Below are positions 21,654 through 33,230 of a stretch of 64,000 nucleotides of DNA, piece by piece (the stretch's first letter is position 1; the number at the start of each line of letters is the position of its first letter). The translations under genes and the position numbers were made by a program. Origin of the DNA: Pseudevernia furfuracea (taxonomy: Eukaryota; Ascomycota; Lecanoromycetes; Lecanorales; Parmeliaceae); contig JAIUPT010000034.1 of the NCBI GenBank assembly GCA_022315425.1, forward strand, positions 992,001 to 1,056,000, read 5' to 3'. Under the pieces are notes generated by a model that searched no databases, had not been told where the DNA came from, and saw only the letters and a program-made list of their open reading frames with translations.

Positions 21654-24600
21654 CTCTCTGGTCTCGATCGCGAGTGAGTCCTCTGTCCTGGAGAAAAACC
21701 AGAAGACCAGTCACTAACTGAACTTACGTAAGAGCTTCAACCAAGACAGCCATCCAGTGATTATCCAAGAGCACAAGCACAGGAAATACCTTCGACACTC
21801 AATCCCTAGCGTACCATTCGTCAACTCACGCTCTTATCAGCCGAATCAGGAGGTCTTAGGATAGCTTCTTTCGGCACCGTCGCTGTTTCTTCAAATTGAA
21901 AAACAGCAGTCTCCATTGTCATTTCTCTTTCTGAAAGTTTCTTTAGATATTAAGGCATGTGATTCGGAGCAGCAAAGGCAGCAAAGGCAGCAAAGCGTGG
22001 TTGTTCTTCAAACTCTTCGCCATAAGCAATGGTTAAAATGAGATAGCATGCATCACACATGGGATTCCAGTCCAGCGAGAGACCGCGTAGAAAATGAGGT
22101 GTGCTTACCATGAGTGATACGTTGATCCACATCATTTGAAGACCACATCCTTTGCCATTTTGCCTCCACAGGGGTTTCGAATCTTTCAACGCGAGAAATC
22201 AAGTAAACACGGATTTCTAGTGGTAGCAGGGGTTTCTGGACATGAAGATGCAGTGGTTCCTCTCGATACCTTCAGAGAGTTTCTATTCTTGAAGCCTTCT
22301 TTAAGACTCAAAGACGTCAATCTTTGATGCAGCGGCACTGCCCTGTAGCCATCGGTCATAAGCTGTGCATTGTTGCATGTTTATGAGAGTAAGCGTCAGC
22401 GGTGAATCGGTGTGGAGGATATTTTCTTAGAGCGGAATTGAAGCCGCTCTACCAAACGATCACACATTACGTCATCTAAGCTACTGATCTGTACCATACA
22501 GTGTCCGAAACCTGAATCATTGCCTATCAGAATATCATATATTTTGCATATCCTTCCACAGTGTCTGGAACCCTCCTCTACGACCATCAGGACAAGGACA
22601 GTCGACCTATTGCCTAAAGACCAGGAGCCGACAGCAAATTTAAAGACACCAGGAAAATGTACAGGCAGTCACAACAGATAGTGGTACTGCTACGGAAAGT
22701 TTGGGTACTGGACTCCCTAGCTATGGGCGGAGACTGTCATACATGACAGACAGTGTCATCCAAGCAAAGCAGACCCCCACGAGAGAATTCGCTATGTTGA
22801 AAATCGACACTACTTCCTTCTACCGGTTCGTGCATTCATTCAAGTACTGTTCAATCCTCGGGTGCCACCTGAATACTCCGTTTGGCGCTCCAGTGGTACA
22901 AGCTCAATGAGACTTGGGTCCAGTATCAGGCTGTCCGGCCTAAGGCACCATAACATTGCATTCATATTTTGAAGCAATCATGGACCATGGGCGGATGTGC
23001 TTGATTATTTTGATCTACCAAAAGCACGATGTGCAAAGGGTATTAGATGACAGTAGGTCACTTCTGCTTCTCGTAAAATTTCTCAGAAGTGCGCTGCCAT
23101 CCTTGAAGGCGGAAGTAGGTCGGACTGCGACCAACTTCTACATTCGTTTACCGTCCCCTAACGTTAATTTGAATTACCTTCGCCGTCACACCCCCAGGGG
23201 AAAAATGGAAAAGAAGATCCCGCGAAGCACGGCAACACAGCCCTGCGGAGCAGAAACAACAAGGACCTTCTCGGTAGCAGCAATAAATTACCCACGTTCA
23301 TCCAGCACAACACACCACCAGGGAGGAAGACGAAACGTCGTATAAATTCCGAAGCCCACCTCCTCGTGCGCTATTTATCATTGCAGTAGCCCAAATTGGT
23401 GTTCAAGCCATCCGGCGGTAGTCTTTGGAACCTTTCTCAATGCTGGAAATCTCCATACAGTGTAAGCGTGGTCTTATCAAGAAATAAGTGATGATGCCGG
23501 CCTATCGTTTTCTTTTGTGGCAGCTTCCTTTTGGAAAAGGCGCTGATCAGCTTGATGCAAGATAGGGGTTGGGCCAAAGAATATGCATGCATTGTGGGTG
23601 GAGGCACCAGTAGGGCAACGCTTGTGCTAAATTGCGGGGTAGAGTATTGCTCCTGGGCCTTGAGGGACCTTCGCTTAACTCCCACCGTAAAAAGAAACCA
23701 AGCCATTAGAAGTGTTAGAGATTCGATCGGAAAATCCGCGGTGCAGTGTGTCGAATCTGTGAATGTTAGACCTTTGTGAGTGCTAAAGGTGGTAACTGGT
23801 AAGGTAACCACATTAACACAATCGCCGGCTAAGATCTGGGATTGGTTCGTCGATTCTATCGGGGCGGTCTCGTCGAATTGAGCGAAAACTTAGGGACTTG
23901 AAATACTTTGGGTCTAACCTAAAGTGTAGATCCTTGCGACCAACAAACTATTGTCGAACGTGTATGATGAGGACTCAAATGTCACCTTGCAGAAATTCCA
24001 GCGGCGCTGTGTAAGAAAAGCCTTGATTTTGGTATTAAACGTTGTGCTAGGCGGCGTTTCACGTCTTCGGTTCCTCGCAAAGCTGCGCCGCGACAAAAGT
24101 TTTGGAATCAAAGCTGAATCGCTCTTTGACACAGGGGTCAAGTCAGAACATTGAGAGTGCCCAGTCGCCTTTTCGTTTGAAGGCTCTACGGAAGGATCTG
24201 GCAGATGCCATAAGCAGAGAGCTATGCATGTGCAAAGCAGCTCATCTGCGGACAGTCCACCACAGACAGTCCCGTAACATTTTATTCGTAGTGTCAGAAT
24301 CTAAAGGAAAAGATTTTATGCGAGTTGCCGGATCCGATTTCTGTTTACACAGAATCACCTCTGCATATCCTCCAACGTTGACGTAATCGGATCCTTTTTC
24401 GGCTTCTGCAGAATTGCCTCATACTATAATAAAAAAGATCCCTCGCATTCTTCTTAGTTGTTCAAGTAGTCGGATCCGTGCTTCTGCAGAGTTGCCTCAA
24501 TATTTCTAATCCGGAAATCATGTACTTTTCTTTATTGTCAAAGAAGTCGGGTCCGTTTTTCTGCTCCTGCATTATTGTCTATTACAACCTTGATATGTCA

Positions 24601-25829
24601 ACCAGGGCACTCCGGAATTGTGATGCCCGACCTGATCACCCAGCATGTCGCAGCTTTCCCTCACCCCTGCGGAATCATTGCGGGGAAAGTCGATAGGGAG
24701 TCTTTCATCAACACCAAAAATATATTTTGACATTCGGTTGGGGAAGCAATTACTCCTCTCTGGTGCAACCTGGCCACATGGAAGTAGGACCTGATGTCGG
24801 AAATCTTGCTCGCACTCGAGGAGTTATGATGGAGCGCAAACGGCTCCGCCCTCATCCACTGCAGATCTCCCGCCTTCATGCATCGTATACGAATCTTTTT
24901 GCCTCCCTTACCGCCTTAATGACGGAAACCTTGCGCAATGCCTGCAGACAGGTTATTAATCAAATCAGCCTCGGCACTTGCAAAGAGGGTATTTCGAAAC
25001 GATCCGTTACTCCCGTCGTGAGGACAGAGCCTTGCAATAAGCTTCTTGCACAACTCCATTACGGTGTTGCCAAACATACACTTGCTTAATGGAAATGATA
25101 TCCCTTCCTCCCCTAAGTTCCCTCGTCCCCCTCTCCCAAGACGTCAACGTTTGACAGAAGTCAACTAAGAGTAGCAGCGGCAAGTGTTGTTGCTGTCAAT
25201 AAAGACTTTTTTCTTTCGAGTGATGAAAACGCAGAACATTCCGCTGCTTTCCACTCTATTTAGAGTATGGCCCCCGCACCGGCACCTGCCTCGGCAAATT
25301 GCATGGCACGGTTAGCTTGTTTCGCTGGGACGTGCCGCTCCACTGAGTCCCGATCATACAGGTACTCTACTGTACCTATGTATTTCGTAAGCGCGATAGT
25401 GCCAGTTGCACATCTTTGGTATTGACTGTATGTTGATCTGGCATCTTTACTCGAAAAGGGGGCATCCTTCGTCAAAAGAAAATAGAAAGGTGCATCACGC
25501 TTAGCTACTTGAGTCTCTTCCTTGCGAATAAAGTGCATGGGACCCCCACTTGTTGAATGTTTAAGCGAGCATGTGCATACATAGACGGAGGAACCCCCCA
25601 TCACCGCTCCCCAAAATCTCAGCTGATAATTTTGCGGGCCAGTCGGAACATGGTGGTGTGACGCTCATGAATCCTGTAGGATCGCGACCGACACAAATCT
25701 TCAACGATCCTAATGCTTGAAATTTTCTCTTAGTATCTGAAGCTCTCTTTGGTATTTATTTCATGTGTTCACACAACATCTTCGCTACCTAGAATCTGCA
25801 AGTTGAAGCCTCACAACAAAGTCCTTACC
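21654..25829. other. Long stretch without a recognised gene
   Basis: Over 4 kb contains only short frames without family resemblance. A set of degenerate repeats lies at 24329-24580 and is listed separately. Confidence 0.4.
24329..24580. repeat. Degenerate direct repeats with CGGATCC and TTCTGCAGA cores
   Basis: Four related blocks begin at about 24329, 24388, 24471 and 24548. Each has CGGATCC or CGGGTCC, followed 8-15 bases later by TTCTG(CAGA) and then a TTGCCTC-like tail. Spacing varies from about 60 to 85 bp, so this is an old, diverged tandem array. No function is evident. Confidence 0.5.
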
Positions 25830-27052
25830 ATGGCAGACTGCCCGGCTTGCAACCCGTCTAAGACTGCCCATGTCTCTGTCATATCCGTGTTTGCTTTCCT
25901 TGCCCTCGTCTCTGTCATCTTCCGGCTTTGCGCTCGAAAGATCAAGACAATTAGTCTTGAACTGAACGACTTTCTTTGCATCGGAGGCCTAGTGAACTTG
26001 CTGCCCTGAGCGGCTAATACAGCAAGCTAACTCAACATCAGGTCTTTGCGCTAGCTTTAACCATTCTCACAGTATTCTGTACGTATATCTCCTAAAACTT
26101 GACATTTCATACTCCTGACAAATGATTTAGCGAACGTCGATTGGGGCTTTTTCTCGAGGAATGTCGCGGGAGATTCCAGGATTGTCGTTATTCAGTACAA
26201 GGTTTGTGACATCCATGGACGCCTTGCAGCTTGGAGCTAATGAGCAGAATAGGCTCTACTAGTGGGACAACTACTCTGGATCGCCGCCGTAACCTTTATT
26301 CGTGCATCCGTCATCTTCTTGTACATTCGAATATTTTGGACAGCGCCCTTTCGTATGGCATGCTATGCCATTCTCACAATCAACTTGGCTTACTTCACGG
26401 CGACGGTGCTGGCATGCTGTCTCATATGCCGACCGTTCGCTTACAACTGGGATCAGTCGATTCACGGCACATGTGGAGACCAGAAGTCCCTGGATCTGTT
26501 CATCGGAGTCTTCAACTTGCTAATGGACATCGCAACCGTCACGTTACCACTGCCCGTCTTGTGGGGGCTTCAAATGCCGATTGGAAGGAGAGTCGCTTTG
26601 ACCGGCATATTTTCTATGGGTACAGCGTAAGGAAGGCCTTTTCACATCCTGTCTTCTCTCTGCTTAAGGTGCCCTTTGACCGTTGAGTTACTGATGGTTG
26701 CCACAGCATTTGCATCATCACCCTCGTCCGGATCAAAGTGACAACCGACATCAACGCTCAAAACACTGCCGCTCAGTACTCGCTGATCGCGCTTTTGACC
26801 TGCCTCGAAGCCACACTCGGTGTAGTCAATGCGTGTCTTCCGGTGATGAAACCCGTCATCGACAAGCTCAAACCAACTTCGTTCATCAGTGTCTTGTCAG
26901 GGTGGACTTCAAGCAAGCGGGGCGTTCCTCCGCGCGACTATGAGTTGCCATCCAAACCGAAGCAGATCGGCTGGCGGTTGGACGATCAGCCAAAAAGAAT
27001 CCTGCAACGATATTCGCAAGACTCAGCTATAGACATGCAAAATGTGGTATGA
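25830..27052 (+). CDS. Rhodopsin-like fungal integral membrane protein (PTH11-related family)
   Basis: Five exons are proposed: 25830-25991, 26042-26078, 26131-26201, 26253-26626 and 26707-27052, giving 329 residues with every junction in phase. Seven hydrophobic helices are readable, including VSVISVFAFLALVSVIFRLCARK, LLWIAAVTFIRASVIFLYIRIF and ACYAILTINLAYFTATVLACCLIC. Between the helices are the conserved markers NDFLCIGG, QYKALLVGQ, NWDQSIHGTCG and GIFSMGTAICIITLVRI. The cysteine and WDxSIHGTCG pattern is typical of the large fungal rhodopsin-domain family that includes Pth11-like receptors. The N-terminus has three Cys but no full CFEM domain. The C-terminal tail is soluble and polar. 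Such proteins are probably plasma-membrane sensors; no ligand can be inferred. Confidence 0.85.
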
Positions 27053-27549
27053 ACACCACTTTCCTCGCCGTGCAGAGGCTTTGAGTCGTAGCAGGTTGGC
27101 AACATGCAGACTGTGAAGGCTAACAACGATTTGATGATGAAAGTGACTGATAGAGATGTTGCCAACATTGATTTAGTCCTACTAAGGTATGGACCCCAAT
27201 AGCTAGCGCATCTCATTAAATAGATAGCCGTTGACTCGCTCACGTTGATGAGTCTACACGTTCGACCAAGTGAGAGTGCGGCCTGTTGTCAGCGTACCAG
27301 AATACTCGTGTGCACCCGGATATGCAATTTCCCGGGATATGCCTTTATCGAAGTTGCAAAGGGCAACGCATGAGTCAAAACGGCCGAGTACGTTCACAAT
27401 TGGGCGTCCGGGAAATGCACCCAGTCCGAGTCGTTGTACAGAGTGCCCAGCTCCGAGCCAGTTGGATCGGAATGCCAGGATGTGCAGGACTGACAACTAG
27501 AGCCGCCTGACGATCTCATCAGCTGTATGTCTCTCACACAAACACATAT
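27053..27549. other. No gene recognised
   Basis: Spacer between convergent genes; no supported feature. Confidence 0.4.
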
Positions 27550-30094
27550 TTATTTTGAGAAGTTCTCACCGTTTGCGGTATTCCAACTGTTGGAATAGTG
27601 ATGGCAGGAACAGCCACAAGGGGACGGAGTATTCGCAAAGCCGAACGAGTTTAAAGGAGGCCATGCGCTAGCTTCCGAATTAAGAGGGGAAATGGAGTTG
27701 CCCACGGTGCAATCCATAGGTACTTGAGCTGGCTCTCCGTGGGTACGAACGGCGATCCCAGCGGAAGCTGTGGCCTCGGAAGATGATTGCGTTCGAGAAT
27801 TGGCTAATGAGGTCGGTGCCATCGTACGGCGGAAATTGCGCGCTACTGTCGATTGGCATTCCCGAACTATGTCCACGACCATGGCCCTCACACGCTCCTC
27901 AATCGGTGCAATTTGAGACTCCACAATTGCTCGGAGGTTCGCTTCAACCAAGAGGGGCAGAGCCGTTCTATTGTAAGTTTCAAAGTCCCGCAGCTCTCGA
28001 GATGCAGGCGACGACGGTTCGAGGTTGTCCGATGAAAAGTCTTCTACTTCGTAGTCTAATACAGCGAGGTCAGACGGGAAAGGGTTCCAGCGCTCCTGCC
28101 TGCGTGACTGCACTTACAGGGGCTTGGAACGGGCGCGCCTGGGAACAGAATCTCATAGATTCCTTCCCACGATACCCCCCAGGTTTCTGTTATCATACGC
28201 ATCTTGTCTTGATCTACCCCCTCCAAGAATTGAACTTCTCTTCGTTCGCATCTCTCTTCGGCGTTTGCATGCAAAGCCATCTCCGACTGGCTGTCTACCA
28301 CAAGCCAGCATCGAGGGCAATGGATTGGCGCGCAGTGATTTCTCTTAAGATGTTGCCTGAAAAAAGTGCAAAAAAATCAGAATTCCTCTTCACGTCAGAG
28401 CTTAAGTTGAGGATCAACCTACTTCAGTCGTGAAACATTGGAGAATCCAGGCCCTGCACATGATCGATATTTCGTACCTGTTTCACCATTCGAGCAATAT
28501 TTCTGGGAATCGAATTTATGGAAGAAGCATGCAAACAAGGGTCCTTGGTCACCCTCTCCAGATCTCGTGCTTTTGGTTTTCCTTTTTTTCTCATCGTTGG
28601 CGTCTGGGGGAGGAGAATCCCGATCACGCGTCCGTCTTTTACCTCTTGCTGTAGAGGATGGCGTCTGAGAGCTCGAAGGTTGCGAGTACGCGCCTGTACT
28701 TGCTGACTGGAGTCCGGCCCGACTCCTGAAGTCTGCTTTCCATTGAGAATTCAAGATAGTGTAGACATCCTTCATAAGGGACACCATCATCCGGTGCTTT
28801 GCGTATGCCACAGTCAACCAAGCGTCGTTCTCCGGCGAAGGACTTGAGGTATCCTCACTCAAATCGTTCTCTGTACTGGCTCTACTATTGCTTCCGCTAT
28901 CATGTTCTTGTTCTGTTCCGTTAATAGGGATTTGATCGAAGGGACAATTGTACGATGAAGCGAGATGTTCAGTCATAACAGGTGTGGTCTTCTGCTATTC
29001 TTGTCAGTCAACTCGTTTGAGTGCTACCCATTGATATGGCTAACCTGGCTCGATGTCCCCATATCTATATATGGGTGCGTGTTTCCTTGCAGATTTACGG
29101 GTTCGTCAGCTACAGCTTCCTCACCTCTCGAATCTGCTGGCGAACGGGCTTCAAACACGACGCTGACATGATCGTTGGATGCTGGAGAAAGGGTCTGAGT
29201 ACTCCACCCGAAAAAAAGGCAGCCCAGCCATTCAGCAATAGCTTGATGCGATTCGCCGCGTTTCAGTCTGCTGATGATCTCGACGGCTTGTCCATCATCT
29301 TTGAGTGAAGACAAGATTTCCTTGATGTAGCGGTTGTCCTCTCTTAAAGAATCATTCTCCTCTTCCCAGTCCTTCTCCCTTTTCCAGTCCTTCTCCTGTT
29401 GCTGCTCTTGAATACCTTTAATCACCTGCTCTTCCCAGTGCTTGTACCATTGCTGCTCATCCTGAAAATCTTTAATGATCTGCTCGTTTGCTGTAACCCA
29501 GCGATTCTTCTCCCTCAAAGAATTATTCTCCTCTTCCAAATCAAGGAGCCAGACGTTTCTATGCCTTAACAAATCGTTATCCACTTCCAAATATTTATTC
29601 GCCCGCTGTAAAGTTTGAATTTCTTGGTTCACCTGCTCCTTTGCTGTCTTGGCACGTGTCTCGTCATGACAAAAATCTGGGGCATCACAGTGTCGACAGG
29701 CTTGTTTGATGCCGTCGCACTATGGTCAATAAATTAGCATGCTCGCTTTCCACCATTTATCAAAGTACAAGAACACAGGCAAGCAGTGACTCACTTTGGC
29801 TCCCGTTTTCTGGCAATTGGTACAGGCAACGTCCAAGACCGAAAAATCTTCGTTCTGGGACCAAATTGCTGGCGCTAAAGTAATTTTGCCTTTGGTGCGG
29901 GTAGTATCTAAGAACGAAGCATCTTTGTAGCTAGGTGGTTGAGTTGGGTCTTCTGTGTCGAGGAGGATGCTGGTGTATGGAGCCGCTCTTGCTGCCCACT
30001 GAAGCTTGATTTCGTCTTGTTGAAGGTGCTGACTTTCATCCCAAAACTTTTTCTTCATCTCCTCCAAGTAGGAAAGAAGGTGAAGATCCGACAT
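27550..30094 (-). CDS. Fungal zinc-finger protein: Zn2Cys6-like cluster, coiled coil, C2H2-like domain
   Basis: Five exons are proposed: 30094-29795, 29719-29045, 28991-28423, 28356-28118 and 28055-27550, making 762 residues. Around residue 90-117 lies CTNCQKTGAKCDGIKQACRH C.., with spacing C-x2-C-x6-C-x6-C-x2-C-x5-C. This resembles the Gal4-type binuclear cluster but lacks its usual basic RRRK loop. A long charged coiled coil follows (LEEENNSLREKNRW and similar heptads). The C-terminal half holds KYRSCAGPGFSNVSRLKQHL, then CPRCWLVVDSQSEMALHANA, a C2H2-like finger domain frequent in unnamed filamentous-fungal proteins. Exons 2 and 3 could be two adjacent genes only 47 bp apart. An in-frame 53-bp intron with a CTGAC branch site favours one gene. 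It is probably nuclear; its role is unknown. Confidence 0.65.
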
Positions 30095-31243
30095 AATTGA
30101 GCAACTAGCGAACGTTGTAGGAAAATAAGTCTAGGTATCAGTTATATTCCTAACCAGCACTCATCCAGATGAGTAACTTTGTAGATTAGCAGAAGAGAAC
30201 CAGTTGGGCTTAAATCGGAAACAAGAAAGAATATTCTAGCCTCGCTTGTGCTGGTTGTCGAGATGTAGGAATTTGGCAAGGCTGGTCGACTCCGCAAAGG
30301 CGTGATCAATATGTCAAAGTCTTCAATATACCTACCGGACTGAGGACTAAAGATTTTTTAGTTCTGGAAGCTCTCCCTTTTCTGCCTGCAGTCAAAAGTA
30401 TCCAGAGCGCCGGCAAGACGAGAATGGTGAGATCCCAGAACTGTGATAAGGCTAGGAATACGCCCAAGTAGGTCTTTCTGCAATCCAGTTTCCAGCGTCA
30501 GGATGCTGGCATCTTCCTGTTGATTGTAAAATTTGTACGTCCAATTTACAGTCAAAGAGGAAGGACTGAGGCCGGCGGTGCGACATATTTCGAGAGCTGA
30601 GGAAATGCTCAACTGTGCATTCTTGGCACGACCGGCGAGGCGACCAATCAGTGCTAATCTCGGTACAAGATTAGGCACCTCTACACTCACGTGACCAGTG
30701 CACTTTTGTGCATCTCCCACCAGTGATAAAATACACAACTGTAAAATTTTCAGATGTAGTCACTCTCCCACTCCTAGAATGCCTCGCCAATTGTGGTGAA
30801 ATGAACTTGTTCTTGTTTCGCATTTGTGCAGATGGCCACCTTGGCCTTACTGATAGCCGGTTTTGTTATTTGTACAAGAACCAAAATAGATCGGGCACTC
30901 ATAGGGGGTCTTGCAGATCACGACAAAGTAATTGCCTTCTAAAAGCGCAGCGGCGCCGTACCAGTCAGCGCCGTAAGACTTGAGCAATTTCAGATAAGGC
31001 ACAATTGTGCACTTAGCGAGAAGAGCACAAGATAATTGTAAGTGATTGATATTTCAATTCCATTTCGTTGGTACGAGGTATTTGAGAAGCTTCGTAGTAC
31101 GTCGACAAGTCTGATACCCCCCAAGCCCTTGCCAATCTTCTTTCACCGTATATAACTCCCCCCAACAATACAGAAAGGTTAAACCAAGAAGCTGAGATGC
31201 CTTCTACTACTCTCGCGTCGAAGTCTGGTTTCACTAAAGATAA
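30095..31243. other. No confident gene; one open frame noted
   Basis: A minus-strand open frame at 30738-30358 (126 codons, no ATG at its beginning) has plausible composition but no motif I recognise. The 5' region of the zinc-finger gene also lies here. Confidence 0.35.
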
Positions 31244-31453
31244 CCATGGGCAACCATCGACGACAACTTTCAAGGATGGTATCGTAAGCCTTCAATCAGG
31301 AATGAGGGACTCAAGGTTGATAATGCCGAAATCATAGTTCCAATCCACGATAAGCTCAAGGCGTTCGTCGAAACCAAACCGAGAGATGACCCTTGGTCAC
31401 CGTACACTATCCAGAACACTGCCACAGGTGCGTTCGGCAAGGAAGACAAATAG
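31244..31453 (+). pseudogene. Possible gene fragment (open frame without start)
   Basis: An open frame of 69 codons reads PWATIDDNFQGWYRKP..., later VDNAEIIVPIHDKLKAF and DDPWSPYTIQNTATGAF. Its composition looks protein-like but it has no start codon and is preceded by a stop at 31241. I do not recognise a family. It may be the last exon of a small gene or a remnant. Confidence 0.25.
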
Positions 31454-31637
31454 CGATACTTGTGCTGCTTCTCGAGGTAGGTGTTCTCGGGCTTAAGGCG
31501 TGAGAGACGCTAAGAAGCCTTCAGGGCTAGAGAAGTCGATATGGAGGAGATACGGTGGTGGTCCGGTCGAGGTGCAATGACTCTCTCTGTAATGGTTCCT
31601 AGATTAACCGAAAGCGCGATTGTTTGAATATCGCAAT

Positions 31638-31935
31638 TCCTTAAAATACCTGCCCAATAGTGAGCTCTTCAGGTTGAGATTCGCTAAAGATTCATGGACC
31701 AAACCCTAAGATATCCACCATATAGTAAAGTCTTCAGCTTGAGGGTTTTCAAAGATTTACTGGTCATGTCTCGAAACATATGGCAGATGATAAGGTCTTG
31801 AGGTGGAGACCGGCCAAAGACTTATGAATCAATACTCAAAACATCCGGCAAGTTGTAGCACGAGGGTTGGCAAAAACTTATGAATAATTTCCCAAAATAT
31901 ATACCCACTGTTAAGCTGATCCTCCAAACGTCTGC
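31638..31935. repeat. Degenerate tandem array, unit about 56-66 bp
   Basis: Successive units begin near 31638, 31703, 31769, 31834 and 31890. Each shows an AAAATAC/AACATC-like start, an AGTAAAGTCTTCAG or AAGGTCTTGAG-like centre, and an end such as CAAAGACTTATGAATCA. Similarity is moderate, so the array is old. No coding role is visible. Confidence 0.5.
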
Positions 31936-32057
31936 CAAATGTAATACTGTTGAACTTGAGACTACCCACAAGGACAGACTCCGCGAAAAGGCATAAATTG
32001 CATTAGGTATTTCTATCCCTAAGGGGCCGATGGTGAGTTCCGCGCGCATCAGCAAGT

Positions 32058-32557
32058 TTGCAAACGATCGACACTCACACAGCGTTCAATTACGACGTCA
32101 TTCATCAAGGATCATGTCGAGGTCAGACCGCGCCCAACAACACACATGGCGCAGGCCTCAACGAAGAGTTATCAGGGGCAGTCAATGTTCCGACCCAAGT
32201 CCTGCATGAGGGGCTTGCATTCAAGACCCACGAGGACAGACTCCGCAAGAAGGTCTACAGGGCACCGGGGTTGGATCCTGCCGACAAGGCGCCGATGGTG
32301 AGTTCCTACATGCACGAGCAAAATTTGGGGCGATCGGGACTCATACGGCGTTCGATCAGAGCATCACTCATCAAGGACCACGTCAAGGTCAGCTTCCACC
32401 CAGCAACACTCATGAAATGGGCGCCAACGAGGGAATCTCGCAAGCAGTCAATCAAGAATCATGTCGACCTCAGACTGCGCCTGGCAACATCCATGGCATA
32501 GACTTCGACGAAGAGGTCTCGGGGCTAGTCAAAGGTCCCGAATCAGGAACTGCATGA
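32058..32557 (+). CDS. Hypothetical protein built from duplicated exons (5' end unresolved)
   Basis: An open frame up to 32297 ends KKVYRAPGLDPADKAPM at a GTGAGT donor. After a 62-bp intron (32298-32359) it continues SITHQGPRQGQLPPSNTHEM to TGA at 32555-32557. The two exons repeat one another: HQGSCRGQTAPNNTHGAGLN in the first matches HQGPRQGQLPPSNTHEMGAN and a further NQESCRPQTAPGNIHG in the second. A third, damaged copy lies just upstream (about 31965-32103); its HKDRLREKA frame has a TAA. The start codon is unresolved and the family unknown. It may be a relic of a repeat-rich gene. Confidence 0.35.
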
Positions 32558-33074
32558 GAGGGCTGGTTGGATGGGGGTGGTTCGTGGGCCAAAATTGTTG
32601 ACGCCCCAAGCAACTCGCGGGACGGTGGCACCTGCGAGCAAACCCTCTGGGCTTGGGACACCTCCAGGCATCTTCAGCTCAAGCCCATCATGCCGATACA
32701 CCCAACGGTCGCCGCAACACTCAGGGCCAACGTCAGTGCATCGCTCCACACAACCGGCGACGGTAGCCTTGAACCCGTCACTGGGAATGTCTGCAGATGT
32801 CCACCGGTGTGGGCAACCCGCAGAGGTGTCCCGTGTGTTGGCTAACTAAGGCAATCAATGAGACGAACCATGCCCTCGCCACTTGTAAGGTGACGCCTAT
32901 TACTGTTTAGAGCGTAATTCAATTCAAAAAGAAAATGCAAAGATCTGTGGCTACCCCATGGTGAGCCCCATAGGGATCTCGCGGGTACTCCTCTTTTAGC
33001 GTATTCAAAATCCGTTTCGTCTCTTCGCATTGGAGGTTCGACGCAACGTCGTATATTTTTTTTACTGTAACATA
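32558..33074. other. No gene recognised
   Basis: Short frames only; borders the AT-rich block. Confidence 0.4.
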
Positions 33075-33230
33075 AGCATGACGCTGGAACAGGAGCACTC
33101 AGCGCAAGAAGGAGAAAGCTCAGGCTCAGGCTCAAAAGCAACGAGGAAAAGACGGCGTCTAAGCTGCTATCGTTGTCGTCGCCGCCGCCCAGAAGAAGCA
33201 GCGAGAGTAACGTAATAAGAAAAAGACTCT
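33075..33230 (+). pseudogene. Transposase C-terminal tail, RIP-damaged (copy A)
   Basis: One frame reads TQRKKEKAQAQAQKQRGKDG, then V, a TAA (33160-33162), AAIVVVAAAQKKQRE and a second TAA (33208-33210). This Lys/Gln/Ala-rich tail resembles the C-termini of fungal DDE transposases and is clearly related to the copy at 43.9 kb. The first TAA aligns with a Gln-rich position and fits a CAA-to-TAA change. Confidence 0.6.

Noticed and set aside
28976..29024. Two separate genes divided by a 47-bp gap
   Set aside because: A 53-bp in-frame intron with CTGAC branch site and CAG acceptor joins them more simply; kept as a caveat in the gene entry.
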